64,000 nucleotides of DNA, from the NCBI GenBank assembly GCA_020638795.1, contig JACKHW010000002.1, positions 186,001 through 250,000 of the forward strand, written 5' to 3'. A program made the translations under genes and the position numbers. The notes beneath the pieces are model-generated. The model did not search any database. It saw only the letters and a program-made list of their open reading frames with translations, and was not told the DNA's origin. Below, in pieces: positions 44,474 to 53,335 of the stretch. Source of the stretch: Planctomycetota bacterium (lineage in GTDB: Bacteria; Planctomycetota; UBA1135; GCA-002748355). Positions within the stretch are counted from its first letter, which is position 1. Every line of letters begins with the position of its first letter.

Positions 44474-45337
44474 TCAGTTGCCGCGGAGGACTCGCGGCGG
44501 CTTGCGTCGCATGGCGCGGAGCAGGATGCGCGGAAGGTCGGTCTTGTGGATCTTCGGTCGCGAGCCGAACACGTCGTAGGCGCACGCATCGAGGCGTTCG
44601 AGCACGAGTGTCGCAGCGGCGAGGATCGACGCGAGTTCGAGGCCGAAGCGACCGCCGATGCGGCGAGGGAGGATCCAACCGCGCGCGAAGTTCTCGCGTG
44701 CCCAGTCCGCGAACTCGCGCACGCACGCGCGCAGGCCATCCGAGATGTCTTCGCGATCGAAGTGCTCGAGCGATACTCCGTGTGCGTCGAGCGAGCGTTC
44801 GGGAAGGTAGATGCGTTGTCGCTCGGTCCAGTCCTTCTTCACGTCCTGCGCGTGGTTGAGGATCTGGAGCCCCGTGCAGATGGCGTCGGACAGCGCGACG
44901 TTCTCCGGTGTTTCGCGGTCGAAGAGCTGCAGCATCAGGCGGCCGACCGGGTCGGCACTGTCGCGGCAGTACGAAGCGACGTCCTCGCGGTCGCGATAGC
45001 TGGCTTGATCGAGATCGCGTTCGAACGCATCGAGGAGACGGAAGAGCAGATTCGGATCCAACTGCTCCGATCGGACGGTCGCGGCGAGGTCGACGAGGAG
45101 CTGCGGCACGCGTGGCGGCTGGACACCTTCGAGTGCGAGCCTCGTCGCCTCGCGCCACGCGAGCAAGCCCGTCCGATCGTGCATCTCGTCGACGATGTCG
45201 TCCGCAACGCGTGCGAACGCGTAGAGGCGGTGGACGTGAACGCGCTTCTTGCGCGGCAGCAGAAAGCTACCGACGGGGAAGTTCTCGTAGTGTCGCGCCG
45301 CGAGTTCGCTCGGGTCGATGCTGAGCCCTTTCGTCAC
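44474..45337 (-). CDS. hpnC: Hydroxysqualene synthase HpnC
   Basis: A 287-residue squalene/phytoene-synthase-fold enzyme. The HYENFPVGSFLLPRKKR opening is specific to HpnC. The first Asp motif is ADDIVDEM (Asp46, Asp50); the second reads LNHAQDVKKDW, with one Asp changed relative to HpnD, as usual in this branch. HpnC converts presqualene diphosphate to hydroxysqualene. It is separated from hpnDE by about 3 kb containing a toxin-antitoxin-type pair, DUF1877 and a propeller gene, so the pathway is split into two transcription units. Confidence 0.9.
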   Translation of the reverse strand: MTKGLSIDPSELAARHYENFPVGSFLLPRKKRVHVHRLYAFARVADDIVDEMHDRTGLLAWREATRLALEGVQPPRVPQLLVDLAATVRSEQLDPNLLFRLLDAFERDLDQASYRDREDVASYCRDSADPVGRLMLQLFDRETPENVALSDAICTGLQILNHAQDVKKDWTERQRIYLPERSLDAHGVSLEHFDREDISDGLRACVREFADWARENFARGWILPRRIGGRFGLELASILAAATLVLERLDACAYDVFGSRPKIHKTDLPRILLRAMRRKPPRVLRGN

Positions 45338-45427
45338 GGCACGAAGTAGACCGTTCGAACGTGTCGGTTGCCAGTGGCGTGTCCATGCGGCCGCTGGCGC
45401 TTCGCGCGAAGCGGCGTGGGCGAAGGA

Positions 45428-46492
45428 TCAGCGCATGCCGCAGGAGAGCGTCAGCGCGTTCGTGCTCTCGACTCTCAGCGTCGTCGGTTGGATGTCGAGG
45501 GCGAGGTCCTGAATGTGTCCTATCCCGAGAAGATTCGCAGGCACCGAGAACCGGAAGCTCGCGTTCCCCGACGCATCGTATGCGTGTGGCAACAAGACGT
45601 GGAGCGGGGAGTAGAGGTAACACGGCGAGTTCGGGAATTGAATCGCGATCGGATTGCCTCCACCGATCAAGAGCAAGCCGATTCGTCCACTCGCTGCTCC
45701 TTGGACGGCGACGTCCAGTGTCTGCCAGTTGGTCGACAGGGTGCCGGTCATGCTCGGTCCGCAAGCCGTGCCGCGTTGTACGAGCTCACAACGCCGCTGT
45801 CCTGGCGTCCAGACGAATCCGATGCTGGTTTCGATTCCCCGCCAATAGGCATAGGGGCCCTTCGGAAAGCGCGCATCGCTCGCGAGACGCAAGCGAATCA
45901 GGATGCCGCGCTCATCCGCAGTGGCGACGATCGTCTTGGTGTGCGAGCCGGGTGTCGTCGGTGCGAGCCAGTCGATCGTGTTGTCATCGCCCACATCGAC
46001 ACTCGCGAGTGTCGTCGTGACGAAGTTCGTGAGATTGTTGACGCCAAACGCGAGCGATACCTGCGTGTTGGGCAAGAACGGAAGTACGAACACGGCGTCG
46101 TGAACACCCGGCTGTGCACTCACGAGGTCCTTCGAGATCGACGAGAACATGCGCACGTCGGCGGTCGCGGTCTTGTCGATGATGAAGCGGTGGACGAGTG
46201 CCGCGGACATTTGGTTGTTCGCGAGCGCGGTCACGCCCGCAATCGTGTGCATGGTTTGGACTGCGTTGTCGAGTCCGACGCGTTCCGTCAGGCCGCCGCC
46301 ATTTTGGAATCCTTCCCAAGAGACGCGCCGCAGCCACATGTTGCTGTCCTTCGCGATCGTGCCTCCGAAGAACTTCGTCGTGCCGCGTTCGACATAGACG
46401 CTCAACGACTCTGGAATCGTGAGATGTGCGACCTGCGCAGCAAGGATCTTCGATACGAACAGGGTGGCCGCGACAAGGAGACTTCGTTGCAT
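45428..46492 (-). CDS. Secreted protein with beta-rich C-terminal module, function unknown
   Basis: A 354-residue protein with a signal peptide (MQRSLLVAATLFVSKILAAQ) and an AGGAAG ribosome-binding site. The N-terminal part (about 20-230) is a beta-rich domain with no family I recognise; the segment WLRRVSWEGFQNGG and GVNNLTNFVTTTLASVDVGDD are its clearest features. The C-terminal 120 residues resemble, in composition and in the closing ALDIQPTTLRVESTNALTLS, the secretory C-terminal modules of the other exported proteins here. Two Cys (about 235 and 245) may form a disulfide. The gene is alone between hpnC and the HEAT-like gene. Confidence 0.7.
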   Translation of the reverse strand: MQRSLLVAATLFVSKILAAQVAHLTIPESLSVYVERGTTKFFGGTIAKDSNMWLRRVSWEGFQNGGGLTERVGLDNAVQTMHTIAGVTALANNQMSAALVHRFIIDKTATADVRMFSSISKDLVSAQPGVHDAVFVLPFLPNTQVSLAFGVNNLTNFVTTTLASVDVGDDNTIDWLAPTTPGSHTKTIVATADERGILIRLRLASDARFPKGPYAYWRGIETSIGFVWTPGQRRCELVQRGTACGPSMTGTLSTNWQTLDVAVQGAASGRIGLLLIGGGNPIAIQFPNSPCYLYSPLHVLLPHAYDASGNASFRFSVPANLLGIGHIQDLALDIQPTTLRVESTNALTLSCGMR

Positions 46493-46689
46493 GATCTGCT
46501 TCCTGCGGAGATAGAAACCGCCGTTTGGAGAAGGAATTGGCGCCGTCGCGTTCGCATTTTATCCGACGCTTCTTGCTCCGAACATCCGACACGCGGTGGT
46601 GCTCCACACGGCACGTGGAGGGCGAATTTCCCGCACCGTGCGGTGGCCCCGATCTCGAACGAGGTCACCTTGCGGTCTCGATCGGTCGC

Positions 46690-47511
46690 TCAGCGGCTCG
46701 CGTCGCGGCGCGCTCTCGCGACCGCCTCGCGCACGTCGCGAGCCGGATGCGTTTGCTCGAGGCGGTCGAGCACGAAGCGTGCATCGGGGACATCGCTCGC
46801 CGCGAGTGCCGTTGCGGCTCGCGCGACGACGCCGGGATCGTTCTCGGCGAAGAGGTAGATGTCGCGTCCGCGGATCTCGGTGGCGTCGCCCCAACGCAGG
46901 AGCGCGAACGACGCCTCGGCGCGGTAGCGCGCTTCGACCTGCGAGCCGTGCGCGAGGGTTCGGTCCAAGAAGCGCGCGAGCGCTGTGCGCGCGTCGCGCC
47001 CGTTCCGAGCGCGTTCGCTTACGAAGCGCAACGCGAAGTCGCGCACGCGTTCGTCGAGCGCAGGGCTCGAGAGTGCCGTCTCGACGAGTCGATAGCGAGG
47101 TTCGACGGGGCCGTCGTGCCATAGTGCAATCGCGGCAACGCACTCGGCGACGCTCTTCGACTCGGTCAGCGTGTGCTCGGCGAGACGCCGGAACTCCGCT
47201 TCGTCACGCCGTAGGACTTCGTAGAACCGCGCGTAGTAGGCGCGCTCCGAATCCGGATGCGCGGTTTTGGGCACGTCGTTCTCGAAGGCCTCTGGCCGCA
47301 CCCCGGTCGTCAAGCGTTCTCGCAGATCACGCGTCTCAGGAAGCAGCGGTTCGGGCTCCTGCCCGAAGCGCTCGGCATGCTCCGCTTCGAGAGTTGCCGG
47401 TGCGTCGTCGTTCGCGCCCGGCAGTAACGTCGGGGCCGCGCCCCTCCCGCCGAGGCTCACCCACCCGAACAGGCAGGCGAGCACGATCAGCGAGAAGAGC
47501 GCGGCCCTCAT
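46690..47511 (-). CDS. Exported HEAT-like helical repeat protein next to the decaheme gene
   Basis: A 273-residue protein with an N-terminal hydrophobic segment (LFSLIVLACLFGWVSL) that is a signal anchor or signal peptide. The rest is helical with HEAT-type periodicity (FRRLAEHTLTESKSVAECVAAIALW, ARTALARFLDRTLAHGSQVEARYRAEASFALLRWG, VVARAATALAASD). It starts 18 bp after the decaheme cytochrome stop, so the two are probably co-transcribed. A scaffold or maturation role for the cytochrome complex is a guess from position. Confidence 0.7.
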   Translation of the reverse strand: MRAALFSLIVLACLFGWVSLGGRGAAPTLLPGANDDAPATLEAEHAERFGQEPEPLLPETRDLRERLTTGVRPEAFENDVPKTAHPDSERAYYARFYEVLRRDEAEFRRLAEHTLTESKSVAECVAAIALWHDGPVEPRYRLVETALSSPALDERVRDFALRFVSERARNGRDARTALARFLDRTLAHGSQVEARYRAEASFALLRWGDATEIRGRDIYLFAENDPGVVARAATALAASDVPDARFVLDRLEQTHPARDVREAVARARRDASR

Positions 47512-47529
47512 GCGACGAGCTTCAGGAGG

Positions 47530-50406
47530 TCACTGCGCCTTGTGGCGCTCGGTGACACTCCATTCCTTGCCAACGCCGTGGCAGACGGCGCAGGACTCGG
47601 TGCCACTGCCGATCGGGGAGGTTTGCGCGTCCATGTGCGCCTTCGCTGCGTCGGAGTCGTGACAGCTGCTGCAGGCGACGAGCCAAGAACGCGTGTCCTT
47701 CGGCTGCGACGGGTGGTTGCGGCTCGGCGGGTTGGTCCAGACCGTGTTGCCGTCGCCGTGGCACTTCGCGCACTGCTTCGTGCCACCCGGCATGACCGGG
47801 AAGCCGACCTTGTCATAGGTGTGCGCCGAGTAGTTGTTGGGGTAGCCCGAGCCGAAGCCGACGACCGTGTAGGTCGATGCGTTGGTCAGGTCGCTTCCCA
47901 TGTGGATCTTGTGCAGCATCTGGCGGAAGTCGATCGTCGTGTCGTTCGTCGCCGGCGCATTGGCCGCGACGTACTGAGGACGGTCTTCCGCACCCGCGGT
48001 GCCGTGGCAAGCGAGGCAGGTGTCGAAGCCGCGACGGTGCGAGCCGTGGAACCAGATGTCGTTGTGGCACGCATTGCAGTTGTCCGCCGAGGAGATCGCC
48101 GCGCGTGGCGTGATCGTCGTGGCGGCGCCGACGAGGAAGTCTTTCTGGCCGGCCGGGGAGACCGAGTTGTAGCTCGTCGTTTCGCCGACGGCGCTGACCG
48201 TGAAGGTCCGTTCGCCCCAGAGCGACACCGTGTATGTCCCGTCGACGAGGCTCATGCCGGCCCACTTGCCGTAGGTCGAGTCGTAGCTGGGCGAGCCGTT
48301 GAGTGCGGTCGGATAGGTTGCCGGGACGACGAAGTCGGTCGTGTAGGACACGAGGACGCCCTTGCCGTCCGGGAAGTTGGCGACTTCGACGATCGAGCCA
48401 TTGGTCGCGTTGAGCGTGTAGTCGGTCGTCAGGGTCTTCGCGACGAGCGTGACCGGTTCGACCGCGGTGCCGTTCGCGTGCGCGGCGCGCAGCGCCGGCT
48501 GGTCGTACGGGCTGTGGCTCGACGAGAACCACAGGCGGTTGCCCTGCACGAACTGGACGCGCAGGTACTCCTCACCCGCGAGGCCGTCCGCGACCACGAC
48601 GTAATCACCACGCGCGAACTTGGTGCCGTCGACGACATCGACGTAGTTCTGCATCGCGTTCGCGGCGGCGCTCAGCGTGCTCCCGGTCGCCTTGCTGTCG
48701 ACGTGCCAGACCGCGGTGGCCGCGCCCGTGACGTTCCAGTGCGGAGCCATGTTCGTGGTGAACGTGTCCGGGCTCGCGGTCGCATCACCGACGAATTCGA
48801 GGAACTGGTTCGACGGCAGGTGCGTGCTGATCGAGGCACCACTGATCGCGGCGGTCGGGAAGCTCGCTTCGAGGACGATGTTGGCGTTGGAGGTCGGGCC
48901 CGAGACGACCGCTTCCATGCGCGCCAGCTCGCTGACATTGACATCGAGGCCTTGCCAGTCCTTGAGCGTGAAGTCGACCTTGATCTTTTCACCCGGATCG
49001 AGCTTGCCGTTGTTGTTGTGCGTGCCCGACTCCGTGACCTGCGTCACGTTGAAGACGAGGCCGGCGTTGACGTTCGGGTTGAGCAGCGGGTGCATGTGCG
49101 CGTCGCGCACCGCGAGTCCCGAGCCCGTCTCCGTGTGGCACTGGACGCAGACCGTGTTGTCGGGCTGCGCCGGCATGATGAGCAGGTTGCTCTTGTAGGG
49201 CTTCGCCGGATCCCAGTCGTCGTGGCAAGAACCGCAAGCGGACCGGATCGGATTGGTGTAGGCCAGGTTGCCCTGGGCCGGAGCCGGGAGCGGTCCATCG
49301 CCATCGGGGTCGCCGTGGCACTTGTCGCAGCTCGTGACTCCCGAACGCATCTGATCCTCGAGCCCGCGCTGGGTCGACGAGAGTGCGGTGTAGCCCTCGT
49401 CACGCGGCATCGGATTCGTCAGGTTGGGCCAGATCGGGAAGCCGACGTCGGAGTAGTTGTCACTGCGGCCCACCAAATAGGGGGCGGGCGTCGCGTCGTA
49501 CTTGCGCGTTCCGTCCGCGTTGGTCGCGACTCCGAGCACGGACGGCAAGTGCGCACCGTTGTGGATCTTGTGGATCATCACGCGGAAGTCGATCGAGACG
49601 CCGGGCGTGCCGCCTTGGCGCGTCGGGTCGTTCTGGTCTTCGGCGCCCGAGGTGTGGCACATCAGGCAGTGCTCGACATTGCGGCGAATCGTGCCGTGCG
49701 CGCGGAGCGACTCGTGGCACTGGTTGCAGTTGGCCGTCGTCACGACTTCGCGCTTGGTGAGCGTCGTCGTGTTGCCGAGTAAGAAGTCCTTCTCGACGTT
49801 GAACGCATCGCGAAGCGACTCTTCGCCGACGGTGTAGCCGATGTAGGCCTCGATGCCGACGGTGTAGGTGCCGTTTTGGAGCGGTTGGCCTTTGAGTTCG
49901 CCATCGACCACGCCGAACGAATCGGTGTCATTGAGCGGTGGCAGGTACTCGGCCGGGATCGCATCAGTGAACGTGTACGTGTATGTGCCGTCCGCATTCG
50001 CGACCGAAGCGGCTGCGAGGTCGCGCTGCCGCTCGATGACCGGGTTGTAATTGTTGGTCGGGCCGGCGGCGATGACGGATCCAGAGTCGAGTTCCTCGAT
50101 CTTGACCGGAGTCGAATCCCCGAGTGCGACCGTGAAGTTGACCGAAATATGATCGCCGACCTTGAACGTCCCGTTGGGGCCAGTGCCACCGCTCAGGCTC
50201 TTGATGTCGATCACGAGACCCGGCAGATCGGCACCGTAGTCGAGTTTCTTGTTGAGCCCGGGGCGGAAATCCTTACCTGGTGCGCCGGGCGCACCGTCCG
50301 AGCCGTTACATCCGATCGTTCCAAGAAGGAGACAACCCAAGCTGGCGCATGCGAGGCGCGTGAGCGAACGCGCGAGGCTGCCTTCACGCGATTTGGTGTC
50401 GATCAT
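47530..50406 (-). CDS. OmcA/MtrC-family decaheme c-type cytochrome lipoprotein
   Basis: A 958-residue lipoprotein (lipobox LLLGTIGC, Cys33). Ten CXXCH motifs fall in two pentaheme groups: CNQCH, CLMCH, CDKCH, CGSCH and CVQCH in the first half, CNACH, CLACH, CAKCH, CSSCH and CAVCH near the end, separated by about 300 residues of beta-rich sequence. The family hallmarks DFRVMIHKIHNGAHLPSVLG and DFRQMLHKIHMGSDL are present. OmcA/MtrC proteins sit on the outside of the outer membrane and pass electrons to minerals or other acceptors. It is divergent from the barrel-cytochrome operon through a shared 388-bp region. Length is above the usual 650-750. Confidence 0.93.
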   Translation of the reverse strand: MIDTKSREGSLARSLTRLACASLGCLLLGTIGCNGSDGAPGAPGKDFRPGLNKKLDYGADLPGLVIDIKSLSGGTGPNGTFKVGDHISVNFTVALGDSTPVKIEELDSGSVIAAGPTNNYNPVIERQRDLAAASVANADGTYTYTFTDAIPAEYLPPLNDTDSFGVVDGELKGQPLQNGTYTVGIEAYIGYTVGEESLRDAFNVEKDFLLGNTTTLTKREVVTTANCNQCHESLRAHGTIRRNVEHCLMCHTSGAEDQNDPTRQGGTPGVSIDFRVMIHKIHNGAHLPSVLGVATNADGTRKYDATPAPYLVGRSDNYSDVGFPIWPNLTNPMPRDEGYTALSSTQRGLEDQMRSGVTSCDKCHGDPDGDGPLPAPAQGNLAYTNPIRSACGSCHDDWDPAKPYKSNLLIMPAQPDNTVCVQCHTETGSGLAVRDAHMHPLLNPNVNAGLVFNVTQVTESGTHNNNGKLDPGEKIKVDFTLKDWQGLDVNVSELARMEAVVSGPTSNANIVLEASFPTAAISGASISTHLPSNQFLEFVGDATASPDTFTTNMAPHWNVTGAATAVWHVDSKATGSTLSAAANAMQNYVDVVDGTKFARGDYVVVADGLAGEEYLRVQFVQGNRLWFSSSHSPYDQPALRAAHANGTAVEPVTLVAKTLTTDYTLNATNGSIVEVANFPDGKGVLVSYTTDFVVPATYPTALNGSPSYDSTYGKWAGMSLVDGTYTVSLWGERTFTVSAVGETTSYNSVSPAGQKDFLVGAATTITPRAAISSADNCNACHNDIWFHGSHRRGFDTCLACHGTAGAEDRPQYVAANAPATNDTTIDFRQMLHKIHMGSDLTNASTYTVVGFGSGYPNNYSAHTYDKVGFPVMPGGTKQCAKCHGDGNTVWTNPPSRNHPSQPKDTRSWLVACSSCHDSDAAKAHMDAQTSPIGSGTESCAVCHGVGKEWSVTERHKAQ

Positions 50407-50794
50407 TTCGAGTGCCTTTGCGACGCATGCCTACCTGCGCGTCGCTCTGAAGAGACGAAGAGATCAGGAAAGTTCGAACTTGCATGAGCAAGTCGTGTGC
50501 CTGTCTACCGCGGCTCCGAGCGCGCGAAAATACGCACTAAAGCTGCATGTCTGCGAGTTTTGCATCGCGCACACTCTCACGAATGAGAGTAGAGCCACCG
50601 CGACGAGTTCGCAGGAAGCACGCTCGTCGATCGGGCTGGGCCGAAGCAGGTCGACTCGGGGCACACATCCGGCTCCGCGCTTTTCTTCGCTAGCCGACTG
50701 CGGTACGAAAGCTGCTCTCTCCGCCGCGAACGCAACCGCATCGCCCGAACTCTCGAAATCCTCGTATCCGCTTCGCCGAAAAACCGCCTCCCTG
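50407..50794. promoter_or_regulatory. Divergent promoter region between decaheme gene and barrel-cytochrome operon
   Basis: 388 bp without a gene of its own, upstream of both divergent units, so it must hold both promoters. A perfect inverted repeat ACTCTCA-CGAA-TGAGAGT lies at 50571-50588 and an A/T-richer patch around 50525-50565. I cannot assign -35/-10 boxes with confidence. Open frames crossing this region on either strand lack coding character. Confidence 0.55.
50571..50588. repeat. Perfect 7-bp inverted repeat in the divergent region
   Basis: ACTCTCA and TGAGAGT pair fully around CGAA. Its position midway between two divergent cytochrome units makes an operator plausible; a leader-RNA hairpin is the alternative. 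Confidence 0.5.
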
Positions 50795-52249
50795 ATGATC
50801 CCGCTCACACGAATCTCGGTTGCGCTCCTCGTCGCAGGTACGCTCGCGGCGCAAGATGCGCCGAGCGCCGGCGACGCGCCAGCACCTGCTACCGAGCAAG
50901 CGAGCGAGCAGGAAACGCAGGAGCCGGCAGAGACCGAGACGGACAACCAAGGCGAGGATGACGGCCCGGACGTGGTCGCGGCGTCGGACCCGTACCAGTG
51001 GCATGGCCTCGTCGACATGCGCTTCGAGTCGCGCACGACAGGTGGGGACCACGACAACGATCTCTACGTGTACTCCCGTGCACGGCTCGGGGATCCGCGC
51101 AAACACGCATGGACGTTCAGTGCCGCCGCACGCGGGGCGCTGGACATGGACCACACCGAACGCACGAATGTCTTCCGGTCGTTCCAAGATCGGCGCCGCG
51201 GTGATTTGACCGCCTTCCTCTACAACGCGCACGTCGACCTCAATGGGCAGCCTGAGGGTAGCCCGGTCCATGGCACGCTCGAGCGGATTCGGTTCGGTCG
51301 GCAGGTCCTCACCGACACGCCGATGCTGATGTACCTCGATGGGGTGACCGTCGAGACCGTCCCGGTCCCCAAGTGGGGGGATCTGATCGCGGTCGTCTAC
51401 GGCGGTCTTCCGAGTCACATCTTCGAGTCGTCTCCGACCGGCGACTTCGCCGCTGGTGCTGCCGTCAGCTTCTCGCCGTGGACCCAGGGACGAGCTCGCG
51501 TCGACTGGATGCACGTCAAGGACGACTACTTGGCGTCGTCCTACGAAGATGACCTGCTCGGACTGCGCTTCGATCAGTACCTCGGTCGCTCGTTGGCGTT
51601 GCACTACAACATGAACCTGCTCGACTTCGACAGGCTTCGCGATCTGGCCGCCTACGCTACGTATTCGAATACCGATTCCGATTTCAGTGCGTCGATACGA
51701 TACAGCGCACTCGTGAGTGACGAGAACAAGACGCGCGCCGTCGACTTCGACTATTTCACGGAGATTCTCGCGACGTACTATGCGTACGACCAGGTCGAGT
51801 TCTCGATGCACAAAGGGCTCACGGACGAGTTGTACGTCGAAGGCGGCTTCGACATCCGCGAACTGCGGCGGGATGCCAACCAAGGCATCTTCAATCGCGA
51901 ATTCCGACGCTACTACGTGACTGCCGGTGTCAGTGCGTGGCCGGACGACGCAATCGACGCGAGCGTGACGTTCGAGCTCTGGGATTCGTCGGGGGATCGG
52001 TTCACCACCGTGGGCGCGGATCTACGGTACGACTTCTCCGAGACGACGGTCGCGTCGATCGGGACGATGTTCCAGGCGTTTCGCTACGATCCCCTGCGTG
52101 GACTCGACAACGAGGATGTCCAGGTGAGCTTCGCCAAGCTTGACCATCGCTTGAGTGACAAGATGCGTCTTCGTGGTCGCTTCGATTACGAGGATGGCGA
52201 TACCTACAACTTCTCGACGCTCATGATCGGGCTCCAGGTGGACTTCTAA
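50795..52249 (+). CDS. Outer-membrane beta-barrel protein (porin-like) of the cytochrome operon
   Basis: A 484-residue protein from the ATG at 50795 with a signal peptide (LTRISVALLVAGTLAAQ). A Glu/Thr/Pro-rich linker follows (about residues 20-65), then alternating hydrophobic strands with aromatic ends (YQWHGLVDMRFESRT, LYVYSRARLGD, HAWTFSAAARGALDMD, LSDKMRLRGRFDYEDGDTYNF), closing with LMIGLQVDF, whose last residue is the Phe expected of an outer-membrane barrel. Its place as first gene of a multiheme operon, opposite an OmcA/MtrC-type gene, suggests it is the pore that lets cytochromes contact each other across the outer membrane, as MtrB does. It is shorter than MtrB and lacks the N-terminal CXXC I would look for, so homology is not claimed. 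Confidence 0.75.
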   Translation: MIPLTRISVALLVAGTLAAQDAPSAGDAPAPATEQASEQETQEPAETETDNQGEDDGPDVVAASDPYQWHGLVDMRFESRTTGGDHDNDLYVYSRARLGDPRKHAWTFSAAARGALDMDHTERTNVFRSFQDRRRGDLTAFLYNAHVDLNGQPEGSPVHGTLERIRFGRQVLTDTPMLMYLDGVTVETVPVPKWGDLIAVVYGGLPSHIFESSPTGDFAAGAAVSFSPWTQGRARVDWMHVKDDYLASSYEDDLLGLRFDQYLGRSLALHYNMNLLDFDRLRDLAAYATYSNTDSDFSASIRYSALVSDENKTRAVDFDYFTEILATYYAYDQVEFSMHKGLTDELYVEGGFDIRELRRDANQGIFNREFRRYYVTAGVSAWPDDAIDASVTFELWDSSGDRFTTVGADLRYDFSETTVASIGTMFQAFRYDPLRGLDNEDVQVSFAKLDHRLSDKMRLRGRFDYEDGDTYNFSTLMIGLQVDF

Positions 52250-52252
52250 ATC

Positions 52253-53326
52253 ATGGCGAACGTCTCGAGAAACTCCGCCCCGCCACGTCGCAGGCTACGC
52301 CGCGAGCACTCTCGTCGCGTGAGCATCGCGGTAGCCTCGTGCATGCTGCTGATCGTTGCGGCGTGCCAGCTGCTCCTCGGGAAAGGCGGGAAATCGGCAC
52401 TCGTCTTCCCGCACGCGCCGCACGTCGAAGAACTCGACTGCTCCGACTGCCACGAAGGTGCGGAAGAAGGCGCCGTTGCCGGATTCCCTGCCACGGACAA
52501 CGGCTGCCGCTTGTGCCACAAGGATCTCGACGAGGGTAAGCCGTTCGAGAAAACCGTCGATGCCTTCATGATCGACGGCAAGCCTCGTTGGCTGTCGCGG
52601 GGCACGTCTTCGATAGGGGACGTCAAATTCGATCACTCGAAGCACTACGAGGCCGAACTCGAATGCGCCGTGTGTCATGCCGCCGACCTCGATCTCGATG
52701 CGAGCAGCAAGGGGCTCCGGATCCGTGGTGGCAAGAAAACGTGCTTGGAATGCCACGAGAAAACCGATCGCGGTAACGACTGCGCGGTGTGCCATGAGGT
52801 TCTCCGGCACGATGCGGCTCCCCCGAGTCATGCGATGGACTGGAAGCGCCTGCACGGCAGCGAGTCCCGCCACATGATCGACGGGCTCGGGCAGACGACG
52901 TGCGCGCAGTGCCATGAAGACACTGTGGAATCCTGTTCGAAGTGTCATCAGCGCGAGATGCCCGAAAGCCACAACAACTTCTGGCGGATTCGAGGGCACA
53001 GTCTCTTGGCTTCGAACGACCGTCAGCTCTGTGCGACGTGCCATCAGCCCGACCACTGCCTCGCGTGCCACAGGAGCACCAGGCCGCGATCCCATCGCGG
53101 CGCGTTCGGTCCTCCCGGCAATCGTCACTGTGTCGGCTGCCACGTCGAGCCGGCGGCCAAAGCGGGATGCACCGTGTGCCATCAGGAGCCCATGCATCCA
53201 CTTGGCAATTCGATTCCGGGGAACACTGCCCATCAGCGCGCCAAGTCCCCGTTCGATTGCATGTCGTGTCACGTCGCACTCAAACACGCGAACCCCGGCA
53301 TCGATTGTCGGGCCTGTCACAAATAG
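52253..53326 (+). CDS. Tridecaheme c-type cytochrome
   Basis: A 357-residue protein starting 3 bp after the barrel stop. A basic N-terminus and hydrophobic segment (SIAVASCMLLIVAACQLLLG) give a membrane anchor or a lipoprotein signal (Cys38). Thirteen CXXCH motifs follow in about 290 residues: CSDCH, CRLCH, CAVCH, CLECH, CAVCH, CAQCH, CSKCH, CATCH, CLACH, CVGCH, CTVCH, CMSCH and CRACH, with many extra His for bis-His ligation. At about 22 residues per heme it should be a wire of packed hemes. Its position after the barrel fits the role of the periplasmic plug that threads the pore (MtrA-like in role, with 13 instead of 10 hemes). Confidence 0.92.
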   Translation: MANVSRNSAPPRRRLRREHSRRVSIAVASCMLLIVAACQLLLGKGGKSALVFPHAPHVEELDCSDCHEGAEEGAVAGFPATDNGCRLCHKDLDEGKPFEKTVDAFMIDGKPRWLSRGTSSIGDVKFDHSKHYEAELECAVCHAADLDLDASSKGLRIRGGKKTCLECHEKTDRGNDCAVCHEVLRHDAAPPSHAMDWKRLHGSESRHMIDGLGQTTCAQCHEDTVESCSKCHQREMPESHNNFWRIRGHSLLASNDRQLCATCHQPDHCLACHRSTRPRSHRGAFGPPGNRHCVGCHVEPAAKAGCTVCHQEPMHPLGNSIPGNTAHQRAKSPFDCMSCHVALKHANPGIDCRACHK

Positions 53327-53335
53327 GTCTGCGCC

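Noticed and set aside
47542..49782. 746-residue + strand open frame opposite the decaheme gene
   Set aside because: The minus strand has ten CXXCH motifs and a lipobox; the + frame is Arg/Val-rich shadow.
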